Assembly: GCA_945952225.1 (NCBI GenBank) | Contig: CAMFHP010000027.1 | Location: 18,702 to 82,701, forward strand | Direction of reading: 5' to 3' | Length of the DNA stretch: 64,000 nucleotides | Source: an uncultured Myxococcaceae bacterium | Lineage (GTDB): Bacteria > Myxococcota_A > Polyangia > Polyangiales > Ga0077539 | Shown: positions 26,132-34,828 of the stretch, in pieces | How the letters are laid out: each line of letters starts with the position of its first letter | Position numbering within the stretch: position 1 is the stretch's first letter | Program-made: the position numbers and the translations under genes | Notes under the pieces: model-generated | What the model saw: the letters and a program-made list of their open reading frames with translations, nothing else | The model's database searches: none | Told to the model about the DNA's origin: nothing

Positions 26132-27376
26132 ATGACGCAGCGTGTGTTCCAGGCGATCGCGGTCGGTGCGGTTGCGTTTCTGTCGGCGTGCACCTCGGGT
26201 GATTCGCTGGATCAGGCCAGCGAGCCCGTGACGGCCGTGTGCCCCGAGGGCGTTCGGATCAGCGCGCGGGGCAACCCCATCGGGCTCGTGTCGGGGCACA
26301 TCCGCTGGTGCTGGCCCGGTGAGGCGCGGTGCTACTGCGACGCCGACAACGACTGCTACGCGCAGGCGGGCTACGTGCCCTGCACGCAGCCCTCGACGGG
26401 CACCGACGCGGGCGCGAGCACCGACGCGGTGACCGACACGGGTGTGCGCGACGGGACCAGCACCGACGTGGCCGTGAGCACCGACGCGGGCGCGACGACC
26501 GACGTGGCCGTGAGCACCGACGCGGTGGTGAGCACGGATGCGGGGCCCCTCGCGGCGGACAACCCGAGCTACACGGGCGCGCTCTCGACGGCGACGGGGT
26601 CGTACCGCGGATCGCTCACGGTGGCGGGCGAGCGGCGCGATGTGTGGGTGCACGTTCCGACGACGCGTCCGACGCGTCCGGCGCTGGTGATCGCGTTCCA
26701 CGGAACGAACGGCGACGGCGACGTGGTGATGACCGACGCGAACCTGCGCACGGTCGCGAACACGAACGGCTTCGTGGTGATCGCCCCCACGGCGCGCTGG
26801 TTCGGCGGCGAGGGCGGCGACTACGACCACCCCGGCGGCAACGGCACGTACTGGGAGACGCGGAACACCGACCCGAACACCAACCCCGACCTGGTGCTCA
26901 CCCGCGCGATCATGGTGGAGGCGCAGGCCCGGTACAACGTCGACCCCGATCGGATCTATGTGCTTGGGCACTCGAACGGCGGGTTCATGTCGCTGCTGGT
27001 GTCGGTGGCGCTCCGTGATCGCATCGCGGCCTTCGCGGAGAACTCCGCGGGGCAGGTGACCTGCGCGGATCGCCCGTCGTGCTCGTTCCAGGGATCGGCG
27101 CTCACGTGTGCGGGGCTCGCCACGCAGAGCGGCTGGTGCGGGTGCTCGGGGTACGCGTTCCCGGCGGCCGTTCCGACGAGCGGGCGCCGCGTGCCGGGTT
27201 ACCTCGCCCACGGCGCGCAGGATCCGATGGTCTCGGTGTTCTACACGTGCGCGCTGGGCGCGAACCTCAGCGCTGCGGGCGGCACCGTCGAAGTGGCGAT
27301 CCGCAACGGGGGCCACGACCTTCCGGCGAGCTTCGGCGCCACGGCGTGGAGCTTCTTCTCGCGCTTCCGTCGGTAG
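26132..27376 (+). CDS. Secreted lipoprotein esterase of the PHB-depolymerase/LpqC type
   Basis: A 414-residue alpha/beta-hydrolase. The N-terminus is a lipoprotein signal with LSAC (Cys20), so it is anchored in the envelope. A Thr/Asp/Val-rich linker (about residues 90-145, repeats like VSTDAG) is followed by the catalytic domain: the oxyanion-type IAFHGTNGDG, the nucleophile GHSNGG (Ser about 281), Asp in GAQDP (about 364) and His in NGGHDL (about 395). Such enzymes cleave feruloyl, acetyl-xylan or polyhydroxyalkanoate esters. Several extra Cys in residues 305-335 probably form disulfides. The start ATG was chosen by the signal peptide; the frame is open for about 1 kb upstream without coding character. 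A terminator follows. Confidence 0.85.
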   Translation: MTQRVFQAIAVGAVAFLSACTSGDSLDQASEPVTAVCPEGVRISARGNPIGLVSGHIRWCWPGEARCYCDADNDCYAQAGYVPCTQPSTGTDAGASTDAVTDTGVRDGTSTDVAVSTDAGATTDVAVSTDAVVSTDAGPLAADNPSYTGALSTATGSYRGSLTVAGERRDVWVHVPTTRPTRPALVIAFHGTNGDGDVVMTDANLRTVANTNGFVVIAPTARWFGGEGGDYDHPGGNGTYWETRNTDPNTNPDLVLTRAIMVEAQARYNVDPDRIYVLGHSNGGFMSLLVSVALRDRIAAFAENSAGQVTCADRPSCSFQGSALTCAGLATQSGWCGCSGYAFPAAVPTSGRRVPGYLAHGAQDPMVSVFYTCALGANLSAAGGTVEVAIRNGGHDLPASFGATAWSFFSRFRR

Positions 27377-27404
27377 TCGTCGACGCGCAGCGCAGGGCAC
27401 GATC

Positions 27405-27441
27405 GAGCCCTTCACCTTCGCGGGTGGAGGGCTCGTTTCGT
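27405..27441 (+). terminator. Intrinsic terminator after the esterase gene
   Basis: GAGCCCT-CACC pairs with GGTG-AGGGCTC (11 pairs with one bulge and a 5-base loop), followed by cgtttcgtt. It lies 28 bp after the esterase stop. On the opposite strand it lies about 50 bp beyond the hmgA stop and could contribute there too. Confidence 0.75.
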
Positions 27442-27487
27442 TGGGGGGGGGTGAGATCGGGCGTGGACGGGGTCGAGCGCGCGGCGG

Positions 27488-28648
27488 TCAGCGGATGAAG
27501 CTGTCCTGGTAGTTCGCGTCTTCGATGCCGAGGGCGAAGGGCGTCGCGACGAGGGGGCGCACGGTGTCCATCATCACGGCGAGCTCGTTGGTCTCGCGGT
27601 GCCCGATGCTGGCCTCGTACGCGCCGGGGTGCGGGCCGTGGGGAACGCCCGCGGGATGGTGCGAGATGCTCCCGGGGCCGACGCCGCGGCGCGAGGTGAA
27701 GTTGCCCCGGCAGTAGAACAGGATCTCGTCGCAGTCGTAGGACGAGTGCGGATAGGGGCAGGGGATGGCTTCGGGGTGGAAGTCCACCGCGCGCGGCACG
27801 AACGAGCAGATGAGCCCGTCGCGCGTCGCGAAGGTGCCGTGCCACGTGGGCGGCAGGTGCACGAGCCCCGCGCGGGCCTGGAAGTTCAAGATCGGAAAGG
27901 CCCACGGGTACACGGTCCCGTCCCAGCCCACGACGTCGAGGGGAGACTCGTCCTGCGTGAAGCCGTGAAAGGCTCCGTTGCGCTTTACCACGGTGTCGCG
28001 GATGCCCTCGTCGAGCGGTCCCACGAAGCTCGGGCGACGGAAGTCGCGGTGGCAGTACGGCGCGTCCATGCGGAGCTGACCGACCTCGTTGCGCCACTGC
28101 TTCGGGAGGTGAAGTCCGCCGGGCAGTTCGAAGGACAGCCAGTACTGCTCGACCCCTTCGTCGGGGATGATCCGATGCGTGAGCCCGCGGGGGATGAACA
28201 CGTAGTCGTCGCGTTCGAAGCGCAGGTCGCCGAGCACGGTGCGCACGACGCCGCCGCCCGCGAAGACGTAGTAGAGCTCGTCGCTGTCGCCGTTGACGAA
28301 GTACACGGGGTCCGGCGCGTCGGGGTGCAACACGCCGATGGTGACGTCGGGGTTGAAGAGCAACGGCGTGCGCGCGTCGAGGGGAGCGCCACGGCGGGGC
28401 GCGAGGCTCTGGGATTTGTAATGGCGCTTGGCGAGGGGACGCGCGGGCGCGGCCTCGGGGAGCGCGAAGCCGTGGGCCGCGGGCGCGAGGCGCTGCGTGT
28501 GCGGGCGATGGACGTGGTACGCGATGGTGTAGGGGCCTTCGAAGCCGTCGCGGGTCATGCACTCCTCGTGGCGGAGCGCCCCCTCGGGGCTGCGGAACAC
28601 GATGTGGTGCTTGCGCGGCACCTCTCCCATCACGATGCGGTCGAGCAT
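27488..28648 (-). CDS. hmgA: Homogentisate 1,2-dioxygenase
   Basis: A 386-residue enzyme that opens the ring of homogentisate to maleylacetoacetate in tyrosine and phenylalanine breakdown. The cupin C-terminal iron site is seen in PYPHSSYDCDEILFYCRGN (His and Glu ligands) and HPAGVPHGPHPG (His ligand); the middle has PRGLTHRIIPDEGVEQYW. It is about 50 residues shorter than human HGD but normal for bacterial members of this branch. The later pathway enzymes, maiA and fahA, are encoded about 6-7 kb away on the same strand rather than next to it. The transcript may be nearly leaderless: an ACAAAT box ends 8 bp before the ATG. Confidence 0.9.
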   Translation of the reverse strand: MLDRIVMGEVPRKHHIVFRSPEGALRHEECMTRDGFEGPYTIAYHVHRPHTQRLAPAAHGFALPEAAPARPLAKRHYKSQSLAPRRGAPLDARTPLLFNPDVTIGVLHPDAPDPVYFVNGDSDELYYVFAGGGVVRTVLGDLRFERDDYVFIPRGLTHRIIPDEGVEQYWLSFELPGGLHLPKQWRNEVGQLRMDAPYCHRDFRRPSFVGPLDEGIRDTVVKRNGAFHGFTQDESPLDVVGWDGTVYPWAFPILNFQARAGLVHLPPTWHGTFATRDGLICSFVPRAVDFHPEAIPCPYPHSSYDCDEILFYCRGNFTSRRGVGPGSISHHPAGVPHGPHPGAYEASIGHRETNELAVMMDTVRPLVATPFALGIEDANYQDSFIR

Positions 28649-28656
28649 GGGCGCGA

Positions 28657-28720
28657 TTTGTCGCCCGATTCATCGCATGGCGCAACGCGCTTCACGGCGT
28701 CGGCGCGGGCGCGGTATAGG
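28657..28720. promoter_or_regulatory. Divergent promoter pair for hmgA and the WGR-like gene
   Basis: Minus strand: TTGCGC (28680-28685), 17 bp, GACAAA (28657-28662), leading to hmgA. Plus strand: TTCACG (28691-28696), 18 bp, TATAGG (28715-28720), leading to the GTG at 28731. The -35 boxes are only 5 bp apart, so the two polymerases would compete or share one regulator site. Both leaders would be under about 10 nt. Confidence 0.5.
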
Positions 28721-28730
28721 CCCACGCGAC

Positions 28731-29315
28731 GTGAGCATCCGAGCGAAGCGAGTGTTTGCGCGCAGCGGCCGCGCGGGGTCGACGTGGTGGACCATCGAGC
28801 GCCGCGGGGCGTGCGTGAGCGAGACGCTGATTCCGTGCAAGGCGCCGTCGCCGCGCAAGGAGAAGACGTGGGGCAACGAGGAGGCTGCGCGCGCCGCGTA
28901 TGACCGCGCCGTCGAGGCCCACGAGGCGAAGGGCTTCGTGGAGCTCAAGGGCGAGGCGCTCGCGCGCATCCGTGAGGTCGAGGCCGCGCGGGGCGAGAAC
29001 CTGGAGACCTGCGCGCGCGTGATCGACGAGGTGTACGACGCGCTCCTCGACGCGGCGTCGGAGCACGTGGCCTCGGAGGCGTGGGCGACGGCGCCGGTGG
29101 CGCTGGTCGAAGTGATCGAGGGCGTGCCCGGCGTGCGGTGGTGCGCGGTCGACGAGGCCGTGGCGATGCTGCTCGCGCGACGTACCTACGACGACGCGTT
29201 CACGGCGCACGCGGTGGAGCACGCGGCGCCGCCGGTCGACGAGGGCACGGCGGTGCGGGTGGTGTGCGTGCTCGATCGAACGAGCGCGCTCCAGTGGATC
29301 AGCGTCGAGGCGTAG
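28731..29315 (+). CDS. WGR-like domain protein, 194 aa
   Basis: The N-terminal 70 residues resemble a WGR domain, a nucleic-acid-binding module found in PARPs and in bacterial polymerase or ligase accessory proteins. There is a FARSGRAGSTWWTIERRG strand pair, a KTWGNEEAARAAYDRAVEAH helix (residues about 44-63) and the closing KGFVEL. The canonical Trp-Gly-Arg triplet itself is not seen, so the assignment is tentative. The rest is helical and Glu/Ala rich. The GTG at 28731 was chosen because a -10-like TATAGG lies 10 bp upstream. The gene is divergent from hmgA and ends 5 bp before a 159-bp palindrome. Confidence 0.6.
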   Translation: MSIRAKRVFARSGRAGSTWWTIERRGACVSETLIPCKAPSPRKEKTWGNEEAARAAYDRAVEAHEAKGFVELKGEALARIREVEAARGENLETCARVIDEVYDALLDAASEHVASEAWATAPVALVEVIEGVPGVRWCAVDEAVAMLLARRTYDDAFTAHAVEHAAPPVDEGTAVRVVCVLDRTSALQWISVEA

Positions 29316-29320
29316 CGCTC

Positions 29321-29479
29321 AGAGGGTGTTGCCGTGGAATTCCCCGCAGCTTGCGGCAGATCCACGTCGTCGGCCGTCGTCACCCCACCTTGCGATACCG
29401 CCGGGTATCGCTGCGGTGACGTTCCTTGTCCCACTCGCGGCTCTTTGCAATCCGCGGAGCTTCCGCGTCAACACCCTCT
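29321..29479. repeat. 159-bp imperfect palindromic element with 11-bp terminal inverted repeats
   Basis: The ends are AGAGGGTGTTG (29321-29331) and its exact complement CAACACCCTCT (29469-29479). Inside, GTCACC pairs with GGTGAC and GCGATACC with GGTATCGC around a short tip, and the intervening arms align with mismatches over almost the full length. The element fills the whole space between two converging genes: the WGR-like gene ends at 29315 and the first CheW-CZB stop codon begins at 29479. It could be a MITE-like insertion or an unusually long bidirectional terminator. Confidence 0.7.
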
Positions 29480-30330
29480 CACACGCCGACGGCCGCCGCG
29501 AGGCGCGCGGGGTCGATGATCTCGACGAAGTGCGTGGCGTTGTCGTTGCGGGGCTTCCACCGTCCCACGAGCGTCGAGAGGCGCTTCGTGTCGGTCTGCG
29601 ACTCGTGGGACGCGCTGATCTCCGTGAGGGGATCGATGGCGCGCACGGCGTCGACGGCGAGGCCCACGCGGCGTCCGTTCACGCGCACCACGAGGCAGAG
29701 CTCGCGGCGCATGGCCGACAGGTCTCGCTCGCACTCGTCGAAGAGGTGGAGGAGCTCGGCGAGCGTGGTCTCGCGGGCTTCACGGATGCGCGCGGTGGCG
29801 GCCTCGCGGTCGCTGGCCGCGAGGGCGAGGACCTCGTCGGCGAGCGCGTGGATCGCGCGATGCGGGCGGTCGAAGGCGCGCAGGAGGCTCTGCGCCGACA
29901 CCGAGGTGAGGCTGAAGTCTTCGCCGCGGAATCCACCGTACCAGCGGCCGAAGGCGCATTGCGCGGCGTCGCGCGCGAGGGTGAAGGGCACGCCGTCGCG
30001 CACCGAGGCTTCGAGCGCGTGGAGCCAGTCTTCGTGCTCCTTGCGTCGCGTGGCGAGCTGCGCGGCGAGCTCGTCGAACTCCTGCACCGAGGAGGGCATC
30101 GAGAGCAGCGCGCGCAGGTCGAACGCGGGAATCAGATCGCTGCGAACCCACACCATGCCCCGCATCGTCGGCGGCTGGAGCGGCATCGGCGCCGCCCGCG
30201 GCATCGGCAGGATCTCTTCGATCAGGTCGGTGGAGAACGCGACGGGCACGCGCCGAACCATCACGATCTCGTGAAGCGGCTCTGCGGTGATGTCGTCGTC
30301 GAGGTCGTCGAGGGCGTCGTCGGCTTGCAT
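29479..30330 (-). CDS. CheW-like protein with an inserted CZB zinc-binding domain, copy 1
   Basis: 283 residues. The first half of a CheW fold (about 18-78: HEIVMVRRVPVAF ... MVWVRSDLIPAFDLRALL) and the second half (about 208-250: ELCLVVRVNGRRVGLAVDAVRAI) flank a CZB-like domain. Putative zinc ligands are His99 (KEHEDW), Cys125 (CAFGRW, the CxLGxW-type motif) and His157/His161 (RPHRAIHAL). CZB domains sense zinc and hypochlorous acid in chemoreceptors and diguanylate cyclases; CheW couples receptors to CheA. This protein may therefore tune a chemosensory array to zinc or oxidant. A close paralogue lies immediately upstream. No CheA or receptor is in the window. Confidence 0.8.
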   Translation of the reverse strand: MQADDALDDLDDDITAEPLHEIVMVRRVPVAFSTDLIEEILPMPRAAPMPLQPPTMRGMVWVRSDLIPAFDLRALLSMPSSVQEFDELAAQLATRRKEHEDWLHALEASVRDGVPFTLARDAAQCAFGRWYGGFRGEDFSLTSVSAQSLLRAFDRPHRAIHALADEVLALAASDREAATARIREARETTLAELLHLFDECERDLSAMRRELCLVVRVNGRRVGLAVDAVRAIDPLTEISASHESQTDTKRLSTLVGRWKPRNDNATHFVEIIDPARLAAAVGV

Positions 30331-30431
30331 CGCGCTCGAACGTGGGCGCGCGCTCGGGGGAGAAAAGCCCTGCGTCGCAGCGACGGTGTGACGGGCGTTC
30401 GGCGCTCGCACACACGGGCCCGCCGAGGGCG

Positions 30432-31280
30432 CTACGCGAGGCCCACGGCGGCGGCGAGGCGCGCGGCGTCGACGATCTCGACGGGCAGGGCGGGCGCGTC
30501 GGTGGAGGGCTTCCACCAGCCGCGGAGTGCGGCGAGGCGCGCGGTGTCGGCGTGTGCGTCGGTGGCGGGGGCGATGTCGTGGAGGGCCTCGATCGCGCGC
30601 ACGGCGTCGACGGCGAGGCCCACGCGGCGTCCGTTCACGCGCACCACGAGGCAGAGCTCGCGGCGCAGCCCGTGGAGGTCGCGCTGCGCTTCGTCGAAGA
30701 GGCGCAGGAGTTCGCCGAGCGTCGTGTCGCGGGCGCGGTCGATGGCGGCGAGGGCCGCGTCGCGGTCGGCGACGGCGAGGGTGAGCACCTCGTCGGCGAG
30801 GGCGTGGATCGCGCGGTGCGGTCGGTCGAAGGCGCGCAGGAGGCTCTGCGCGGAGACCGACGTGAGGTGATGGTCGTCGGGGCGGAAGCTCCCGTACCAG
30901 CGGCCGAAGGCGCACTGTGTGGGGTCGCGCGCGAGGGTGAAGGGGCGGCGCTCGCGCACGGAGGCTTCGAGCTCGGTGATCCATCGCAGGTGATCCGCGC
31001 GGCGGGCCGCGAGGAGGTCGCGGAGGTCGTCGAACTCCTGCGCGGCGGAGGGCTGCGCGAGGAGCACCCGGAGGTCGAAGGTGGGGATCAGATCGCTGCG
31101 CACCCACACCATGCCGCGCATCGTCGGCGGTTGCAGGGGCATGGGCGCGGCCTGCGGCATCGGTAGGACCTCGTCGATCAACGTCGCGGGGAACGCGATC
31201 GGCGTGTGTCGCACCATCACGATCTCGTGGAGGGGGGCGTGGGTGTCGTCGTCGAAGTCTTCGAAGTCGTCGTCGCTCAT
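30432..31280 (-). CDS. CheW-like protein with an inserted CZB zinc-binding domain, copy 2
   Basis: 282 residues, a tandem paralogue of the gene at 29479, with long identical blocks such as MPLQPPTMRGMVWVRSDLIP and SVSAQSLLRAFDRPHRAIHA. The same split-CheW layout is kept and the putative zinc ligands are conserved (His97, Cys123, His155, His159). The acidic N-terminal 13 residues differ from copy 1. The start is ATG at 31280. It is followed by copy 1 after a 101-bp gap, so the two may share a transcript. The 274-bp divergent region to the cysteine-rich lipoprotein gene probably holds the promoter, but no clear boxes are seen. Confidence 0.8.
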   Translation of the reverse strand: MSDDDFEDFDDDTHAPLHEIVMVRHTPIAFPATLIDEVLPMPQAAPMPLQPPTMRGMVWVRSDLIPTFDLRVLLAQPSAAQEFDDLRDLLAARRADHLRWITELEASVRERRPFTLARDPTQCAFGRWYGSFRPDDHHLTSVSAQSLLRAFDRPHRAIHALADEVLTLAVADRDAALAAIDRARDTTLGELLRLFDEAQRDLHGLRRELCLVVRVNGRRVGLAVDAVRAIEALHDIAPATDAHADTARLAALRGWWKPSTDAPALPVEIVDAARLAAAVGLA

Positions 31281-31554
31281 CGTGCGCGAGCATGTGGGGC
31301 CCGCGGTGATGCGGCGACGAGGCGCGGTGCGTTCGCGGCGTGCGGCGGTCGCACATGGGCGAGGGGCGGGCGGCGATCTTCCTCCTCGTCTCGGACACCG
31401 CGCGGGGACGGGACGCGCCGCGACGATTCGATGCAGCGGGTCTGTGGGGTGGCCGTTCACGGCCGTGACGACCGTCGCCCGACGCCGCGGATGCCCGTGC
31501 GCGCCGTGCGACCGCCAGTCGTGAACCGGACGAAGGCTCTCAGGAGGTCGATGC

Positions 31555-34500
31555 ATGATGAGACGAAGGAACTCCCCGCGCGCTCGCCACATCCCGTGGC
31601 TCGGTGCGGCCGTGGCGCTGCTCGCGCTGCACGGTTGCGCGCAGACGCCGTCGAGCGGGCGCGCGCTGATCACCACCGATGGCGCGGTGACCGACACGTC
31701 GGACCCGTCGGACGCCCGTGACGGCGCGGGGATCACCGTGGTCGTGGGCTACGACGGTCGCGACGGCGGGGTGATCATTCCCATCGACGTGCCGCCGGAT
31801 ACGCGCCCCGCGCGCTGCGCCTCGAACGCCGACTGCGTGGGCAATCCCGCGGGCACGGCCTGCGACGTTGCGACGGGCGCGTGCATCCCCGCGTGCGGAT
31901 CGAACGTCGACTGTCGCGGCAACGCGGCGGGCGAGGTCTGCAATCCCGCGACGGGCCTCTGCGGCACCACCTGTCGCACACACGCCGATTGCGTGGGCGC
32001 CGCGGCGGGCGACGTCTGCGACACGAGCACGCACACCTGCGCGCCCCAGTGCAACGGCGACATCGACTGCGTGAACCACCCGGCGGGCGCGGTGTGCGAC
32101 CCGACGCTTCGCCACTGCGTCGCGTGCAGCCCCGCGCGGGACACGTGCCCTGCGGACCAGCACTGCGACCCGGCCTCGCACGTGTGCGCTTCGGGCTGCC
32201 GCGCCGACGAGGGCTGCGGCCGCGCGACGCTCCCCGACGGGACGCCCGGCGCGCAGCTCTGGTGCGACACCTCCACGCGCACCTGCCAGGAGTGCGTGAA
32301 CGACTCGCACTGCGCGACGGGCCAGCGTTGCTCGGGCGGCGTGTGCGTGCAGGGCTGTCTCGACGACACGCGCTGCGGCGCGGGCCAGCTCTGCTGCGCG
32401 GGCGCCTGCGTCGACATCGAGGCCAACACCGCGAACTGCGGCGCGTGCGGCAACACCTGCGGGGGCGCCAACGCGGCGCCGGCGTGCGCGGCCGGTCGCT
32501 GCGGCATCGCGCGCTGCATCGCCCCCTACGAGGACTGCGACGGCGAGCTCGCGAACGGCTGCGAGACCAACACCAACGTGCTGGTCAACCACTGCGGCGC
32601 GTGCGGCAACGTGTGCCCCGCGCGCGAGCACGCGTCGCCGGTCTGCGCGGCGGGCACGTGCACGTTCCAGTGTGAGAACGGCTGGGCCGACTGCAACGGC
32701 GACCCGTCGGACGGCTGCGAGACGTCGACGGAGACCAACGTGCTGAACTGCGGCGTGTGCGGCCGCGCGTGCGCGCTCGGCAACGCGAACTCCGCGTGCC
32801 GCGACGCGATCTGCCAGATCGACGCGTGCCGCCCGGGCTACGCGGATTGCGACGGCATCGTGGCCAACGGCTGCGAGGTCGACACCCGCCGCGACACGGG
32901 CGCGTGCGGCGCCTGCGGGAACATCTGCCCGACGCCTCCGCACGGGAGCGCGTCGTGTGTGGCCGGCGCGTGCGGCGTGACCGCGTGCGACGAGGGCTGG
33001 GCCGACTGCAACGGCGACCCCGCGGACGGCTGCGAGGCCGACCTGCGCGCGGGCGCCACGTCGTGCGGCGCGTGCGGCAGCGTGTGCTCGTTCGACCACG
33101 CGGTGCCCGGCTGCGCGAGCGGGTCGTGTGTGGTGGCCGCGTGCCACCAGGGCTGGGCCGACTGCGACATGAACCCGACGAACGGGTGCGAGTCCGAGCT
33201 CGCGCGCTCGGTGGCGCACTGCGGCGGCTGCGGCCAGGCGTGCGTGGTGGCCAACGGCACGCCGACCTGCGAGGCGGGCACGTGCGCCGTGGCGTCGTGC
33301 AACGCGGGCTTCGCCGACTGCAACGGCGACCCCTCCGACGGCTGCGAGGTCGACCTGCGCAGCGACGTGTCGAGCTGCGGCGCCTGCGGCCGCGGATGCG
33401 CGCTCCCGGGCGGCGCCAACGCCTGCGTGGCGGGCGCGTGTGTGGTGAGCGCGTGCAGCGCGGGCCTCGGTGACTGCGACGGCGTGACGTCGAACGGCTG
33501 CGAGACCTCGGTGGCCACGAGCGTGTCGCACTGCGGTGCGTGCGGCCGCGCGTGCCCCGGCGTGGCGGGCGGAACGTCGGCGTGTGTGGCGGGCGCGTGC
33601 GCCATCGCGGCGTGCAGCGCGGGCCTCGCGGACTGCGACGGCACGGTGGCCAACGGCTGCGAGACCAACCTCGGCACGAGCGCGACGAACTGCGGCGCGT
33701 GCGGGCGTGCGTGTCCGGCGCGTCCGAACACGGCGGGCGCGTGCAGCGCGGGGGCGTGCACCTACGCGTGCCTCGCGGGCTTCCGCGATTGTGATGGCGA
33801 CGCGAGCAACGGCTGCGAGGTGAACACCCTCGCCGACACCTCGAACTGCGGCGCGTGCGGCACCCGCTGCACGGCGGCCACGGGCGGCGCGGCGACCTGC
33901 ACGGCGGGCGGATGCGTCTCGACGTGTCCTGCTTCGACGACGCTCTGCGGCGGCGTGTGCCGCGCGCTGGGCAGCGACGTGAACAACTGCGGCGCGTGCG
34001 GCCGCACGTGCACCATCGCGAACGGCACCGCGGGCTGCGTGGCGGGCGCGTGCACGGTGGGAACCTGCAACGCGGGCTTCGCCGACTGCGACGGCAACCC
34101 GGCGAACGGCTGCGAGACCAGCACGCTCACCAACGCTTCGAACTGCGGAACGTGCGGGCGCGTGTGCACCGCCTCGTCGGGCGGCACGCCGACCTGCGTG
34201 GCGGGCGTGTGCGCGGCGGGCTGCGCGACGGGCACCACGAGCTGCGGCGGCGCGTGCGTGAGCCTCCTCGACGACGAGGCCAACTGCGGCGCCTGCGGCC
34301 GCGCGTGCGGCACCTCGCAGGCCTGCTCGAACGGTGTGTGCGTGGGCCAGGGCACGCTGCGCTTCACGCTCACGTGGGACCGCGCGGGTGACATGGACCT
34401 GCACATCCGTCCCCCGTGCGGCACGGAGATCTACTACGGCAACACCAGCGCGTGCGGCGGCACCCTCGACGTCGACGACACCTCGCGCACGGGCCCGGAG

Positions 34501-34710
34501 AACATCTTCTGGTCGGGCGCGGCGGCGAGCGGTCGCTACTACGTCTGCCCCGAGTCGTACACGAGCGACGTGGCCAACGCGAACTACACCCTCGTGGTGG
34601 TGCGCGACGGCGTCGAGATCCGACGGGTGACCGGCACGCGCGGCGGCCGCACCGACGGCAACACGGCGTGCGGCGCGGGCTTCCCCGGTGTGATCACGCT
34701 GGACCTCTGA
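31555..34710 (+). CDS. Large cysteine-rich lipoprotein with a DUF2135-like C-terminus
   Basis: 1051 residues. A lipoprotein signal ends in LHGC (Cys28). After a short Thr/Asp linker come several Cys-rich spacers (each about 30 residues with patterns such as DCVGNPAGTACD) and then 13 modules of about 45-60 residues built on NCGACGRxC, with C-x-AG-x-C and DCDGxxxNGCET elements. The C-terminal 120 residues (DMDLHIRPPCG ... GGTLDVDDTSRTGPENIFW) match the DUF2135/YfaP-like domain. The many paired Cys imply a disulfide-braced rod on the outer surface. The ATG at 31555 has AGGAGG 7 bp upstream. Proteins like this are common in Polyangia genomes; function is unknown, with adhesion or prey contact as guesses. 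Confidence 0.82.
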   Translation: MMRRRNSPRARHIPWLGAAVALLALHGCAQTPSSGRALITTDGAVTDTSDPSDARDGAGITVVVGYDGRDGGVIIPIDVPPDTRPARCASNADCVGNPAGTACDVATGACIPACGSNVDCRGNAAGEVCNPATGLCGTTCRTHADCVGAAAGDVCDTSTHTCAPQCNGDIDCVNHPAGAVCDPTLRHCVACSPARDTCPADQHCDPASHVCASGCRADEGCGRATLPDGTPGAQLWCDTSTRTCQECVNDSHCATGQRCSGGVCVQGCLDDTRCGAGQLCCAGACVDIEANTANCGACGNTCGGANAAPACAAGRCGIARCIAPYEDCDGELANGCETNTNVLVNHCGACGNVCPAREHASPVCAAGTCTFQCENGWADCNGDPSDGCETSTETNVLNCGVCGRACALGNANSACRDAICQIDACRPGYADCDGIVANGCEVDTRRDTGACGACGNICPTPPHGSASCVAGACGVTACDEGWADCNGDPADGCEADLRAGATSCGACGSVCSFDHAVPGCASGSCVVAACHQGWADCDMNPTNGCESELARSVAHCGGCGQACVVANGTPTCEAGTCAVASCNAGFADCNGDPSDGCEVDLRSDVSSCGACGRGCALPGGANACVAGACVVSACSAGLGDCDGVTSNGCETSVATSVSHCGACGRACPGVAGGTSACVAGACAIAACSAGLADCDGTVANGCETNLGTSATNCGACGRACPARPNTAGACSAGACTYACLAGFRDCDGDASNGCEVNTLADTSNCGACGTRCTAATGGAATCTAGGCVSTCPASTTLCGGVCRALGSDVNNCGACGRTCTIANGTAGCVAGACTVGTCNAGFADCDGNPANGCETSTLTNASNCGTCGRVCTASSGGTPTCVAGVCAAGCATGTTSCGGACVSLLDDEANCGACGRACGTSQACSNGVCVGQGTLRFTLTWDRAGDMDLHIRPPCGTEIYYGNTSACGGTLDVDDTSRTGPENIFWSGAAASGRYYVCPESYTSDVANANYTLVVVRDGVEIRRVTGTRGGRTDGNTACGAGFPGVITLDL

Positions 34711-34828
34711 GACCGCAATTCGCGCGCTGACGGCGCGACGTGACGCGCGCTCCCTGCGCTTCGACAGACCTCGCGGTCGTGTCGGGCGCAACGGAGCGCG
34801 CGGCGCGTTTCGAACGGCTGCGGGGTGG

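Noticed and set aside
29334..29519. Small open frames across the palindrome at 29321-29479
   Set aside because: The DNA is explained by the inverted repeat; the translated peptides have no family features.
31540..34791. A 1083-residue minus-strand frame opposite the cysteine-rich lipoprotein
   Set aside because: Low-complexity Arg/Ala/Val repeats mirror the Cys modules of the real gene; no start signal or domain is present.
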